From IMG/VR virus record IMGVR_UViG_3300042866_001192, positions 1 through 22,821 of that record: 22,821 bases of DNA; one strand, 5' to 3'. The notes beneath the pieces were generated by a model that saw only the letters and a program-made list of their open reading frames with translations, was not told where the DNA came from and did no database searches. Positions 20,852 through 22,821 of this stretch are shown piece after piece. A program made the translations under genes and the position numbers. The DNA comes from a virus. Each line of letters begins with the position of its first letter. Position 1 is the first letter of the stretch.

Positions 20852-22821
20852 TTAACTTGCCTCAGTAACAGAGCGGAACGCTTGATAGGCTTCTAGCTTC
20901 ACCATACGAAGCTTAGGACGGCCCTTGGTCGGTACGAACTTTAGCTGCATTCCATAGGCGCGGATATTGCCAATACGGCCACGAATAGAGCTATCCTCGC
21001 CAATAGGCAGGTCTTCCTCAAGGCTCTGAGCCAATGAGTACATCGGGGCTTCCTTATCGATGTTTTCGGAAATCATAGTGATGTCCGCATCGCTAGGCTC
21101 ATACTCAGAGCTTTCAACGTGAACCTCGTAGGAATTGAAGCTCTTGCGGCCAACGTCGTCAAAGACATACTGGCGGGTAACTACCTCTGACTCAATCGGG
21201 TACGGGATAGAGTCGCCGCCGGGAACCGTGTAAATGTAGTCGAATCCATCCACACGCTCATCAATGGTATGCACGCCACCAAAGCGGTTGACGGCATAGA
21301 GCTTGTTGATGCCGCCAGCCCCAGACACGATGAGGTTGCTAATGTCCCAGCCCTCTTGGTCGATGATGTCCAAACTCTCCCAGCCCTGATTCAACAGGTT
21401 GTAGACGAGGATGGCATTGTTGCGCGGACTGTTATCTAGTGGTACTGCAATCCAATAGCGATTGTCGTGGTAGATCGCCACAGCGTTGTGGGCGTAGTCT
21501 GGATTGATCCGCTTGATAAGCGGGTTAATCGGATCAGATAGGGGCAACCCCGCGCCACGAAGGTTGTACAGGTCTTGGAAGGACGTGGAGTAGACGCCGT
21601 TGTCAGACAGGAAAAAGATGCGGTCTCCAATAGTTACTACGCTCTTCTGCGCCACCAACCCAGCCTCGCGGGTGATTTCCTTCAAAGAAATATCCGCAAT
21701 AGATCCGCTCAGCCCGAGCATTAGATGGATCGAATTGCGGTTGAAGATAACAGCGTTATCCTCAGTAAATGGGTGAACATACTGGAGATAGTCCGCAATG
21801 CCAGCCGTAACCTTTAGCTGGTTTTGGATGCGGTCATAAGTGTCAGAGTCGAATACGTCCGATAGGAGGATTTCATCCCTGACGTTCCGGTCCGTAATTG
21901 TTTCGCTGCCGCTGCTGCCCGTGGTGTTGTAGTAATAGGGGACAATCAAACGCCGCTGGTGGTAGACACCCCACGCCGGGGCGGGCATATGCGTGAAGCC
22001 AAGCTGGGACGGCTGCTTCTTGGCGTACACCACCTTATGCGAAGTTAGATCGGGAACTTCAGCGTAGAAAGTAAAGGTATCGGCGTCTGCTACCGTAGCA
22101 ATAACATACCCCTGCTCTTGCTCAACAAGAGTAGAACTTCCTTTATCAACAACATGAATCCTGTCCCCAACCGAAAAACCGTGAGCCGTTTCGCTAACCG
22201 TTACAATACCGTTTGCAATTACGGTGTTGTTGTTTGAATCCAAATAGGTGGTTGCCGCGTAATCTCCATTAGCCACCTTCGTAAAAGCTGGCGTGCCGCT
22301 AAAGCTGCCATTCCATTGCAGAGCCGTAGCCCCGTCGCGGAATATGAAAACCTTGTTGAAGGCTTGCAGCATATTCACGGGTTGTGAAATGAAGATGCCA
22401 GAAGGGTAGGCAATCGTCGTCGTTGCCTTGGTCGCCATGTTGATAGCGATGGCGTTCGAGAACAGAGCGAGGATGATGTACTCGTCGTTGTTCGATGCGG
22501 GATTTGAGAACAGGCATGAGCCAAAAGCTCCGTTGATGCTGCTGGTTCCGAGGATAGCTCCACCAGCCTTAGAGCTAGCAGTAACTGAGTAGGTCTCGCT
22601 TCCGGTGGCACCAGCAATCGTGTAGGTAAACGTATTAAGGCCAGTAACGGTGATGGTCTTGTTGCCGTTGGGGTCCACCGTGCCGGGGCCAACATCTACA
22701 ATAGCAACAGCGTAGGACGACGAGAAACCGTGATTGGTTGACGTAGTGATGGTTACCGTCGTGCCGCTGCGGGTGGCCGAGCTAATAACCACTTGCGGCC
22801 ACAAATAGAACGGCAGAGCAA
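20852..22821 (-). CDS. Tail nozzle / tail tube-like beta-propeller protein, 5' end off window
   Basis: The frame is open to the right edge (reading ALPFYLWPQVV before the first internal start), so the true N terminus lies outside. At least 655 residues are visible. The N-terminal visible part is Ser/Thr-rich and beta (SATRSGTTVTITTSTNHGFSS). The middle and C terminus are a series of propeller-like strands (FFLSDNGVYSTSF, YHDNRYWIAVPLD, NAILVYNLLNQGWESLD, KLYAVNRFGG), as in podoviral nozzle proteins (T7 gp12, P22 gp10). It closes the tail tip and connects to needle or fibres. A TTG at 22804 is in frame but need not be the start. Confidence 0.75.
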   Translation of the reverse strand, partial: ALPFYLWPQVVISSATRSGTTVTITTSTNHGFSSSYAVAIVDVGPGTVDPNGNKTITVTGLNTFTYTIAGATGSETYSVTASSKAGGAILGTSSINGAFGSCLFSNPASNNDEYIILALFSNAIAINMATKATTTIAYPSGIFISQPVNMLQAFNKVFIFRDGATALQWNGSFSGTPAFTKVANGDYAATTYLDSNNNTVIANGIVTVSETAHGFSVGDRIHVVDKGSSTLVEQEQGYVIATVADADTFTFYAEVPDLTSHKVVYAKKQPSQLGFTHMPAPAWGVYHQRRLIVPYYYNTTGSSGSETITDRNVRDEILLSDVFDSDTYDRIQNQLKVTAGIADYLQYVHPFTEDNAVIFNRNSIHLMLGLSGSIADISLKEITREAGLVAQKSVVTIGDRIFFLSDNGVYSTSFQDLYNLRGAGLPLSDPINPLIKRINPDYAHNAVAIYHDNRYWIAVPLDNSPRNNAILVYNLLNQGWESLDIIDQEGWDISNLIVSGAGGINKLYAVNRFGGVHTIDERVDGFDYIYTVPGGDSIPYPIESEVVTRQYVFDDVGRKSFNSYEVHVESSEYEPSDADITMISENIDKEAPMYSLAQSLEEDLPIGEDSSIRGRIGNIRAYGMQLKFVPTKGRPKLRMVKLEAYQAFRSVTEAS

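Noticed and set aside
22802-22804. TTG start for the nozzle-like gene
   Set aside because: The frame stays open to the window edge with plausible coding sequence upstream, so the gene is more simply a partial one.

Overview
The window is part of the genome of a tailed double-stranded DNA phage, most likely a podovirus-like one. The evidence is a terminase pair, a leftward block with a tail-nozzle-like protein and three long Ala-rich or helical ejection-type proteins, and a rightward block of small, tightly packed replication and nuclease genes. I see no integrase, no DNA or RNA polymerase, no rRNA, no convincing tRNA and no CRISPR array. The host cannot be named. GC content looks intermediate, and many starts have A-rich leaders with weak or no Shine-Dalgarno (SD) sequence.

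Layout. (1) 1-2352, minus strand: terS, terL and the start of a third gene that runs off the left edge. (2) 2353-3155: an 803-bp divergent control region with TGCAAAT/ATTGCAT words, CTTGCG palindromes, a (TGTC)5 microsatellite and a polypyrimidine tract; it is a candidate regulatory region or origin. (3) 3156-5063, plus strand: a compact cassette with a lysozyme-like transglycosylase, a 70-aa protein, a 76-aa protein, a gp88-like Cys-rich protein, an 85-aa protein and a 31-aa basic microprotein, closed by a strong intrinsic terminator. (4) 5064-5370: a regulatory gap with two overlapping inverted repeats. (5) 5371-13860, plus strand: a long operon of a wHTH regulator, a predicted multi-hairpin RNA (5770-5858), small proteins, an SSB-like protein, a 33-aa membrane microprotein, a PD-(D/E)XK exonuclease, coiled-coil and HTH proteins, a second PD-(D/E)XK-like protein, DnaB-type helicase, two HNH-type proteins, a SWIM zinc-finger protein, a pentapeptide-repeat protein and a metallophosphoesterase. 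(6) 13838-22821, minus strand: three ejection/internal-virion-like proteins, a GNAT-like protein and a tail-nozzle-like beta-propeller protein that is cut by the right edge.

How it fits together. The rightward genes look like the early/middle program (host interaction, ssDNA handling, helicase, nucleases). The leftward genes look like the late program (packaging and virion). The minus-strand block at the right end converges on the rightward operon with a 23-bp overlap, and the block at the left diverges from the cassette. If the genome is circular or circularly permuted, these two minus-strand blocks would be the end and the start of one late operon whose middle (portal, capsid, adaptor) lies outside the window.

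The items I would look at first are the cloverleaf-like RNA at 5770-5858, the control region, the gp88 cassette, and the 727-aa virion protein with 11-residue repeats and a CFI-box-like C terminus.
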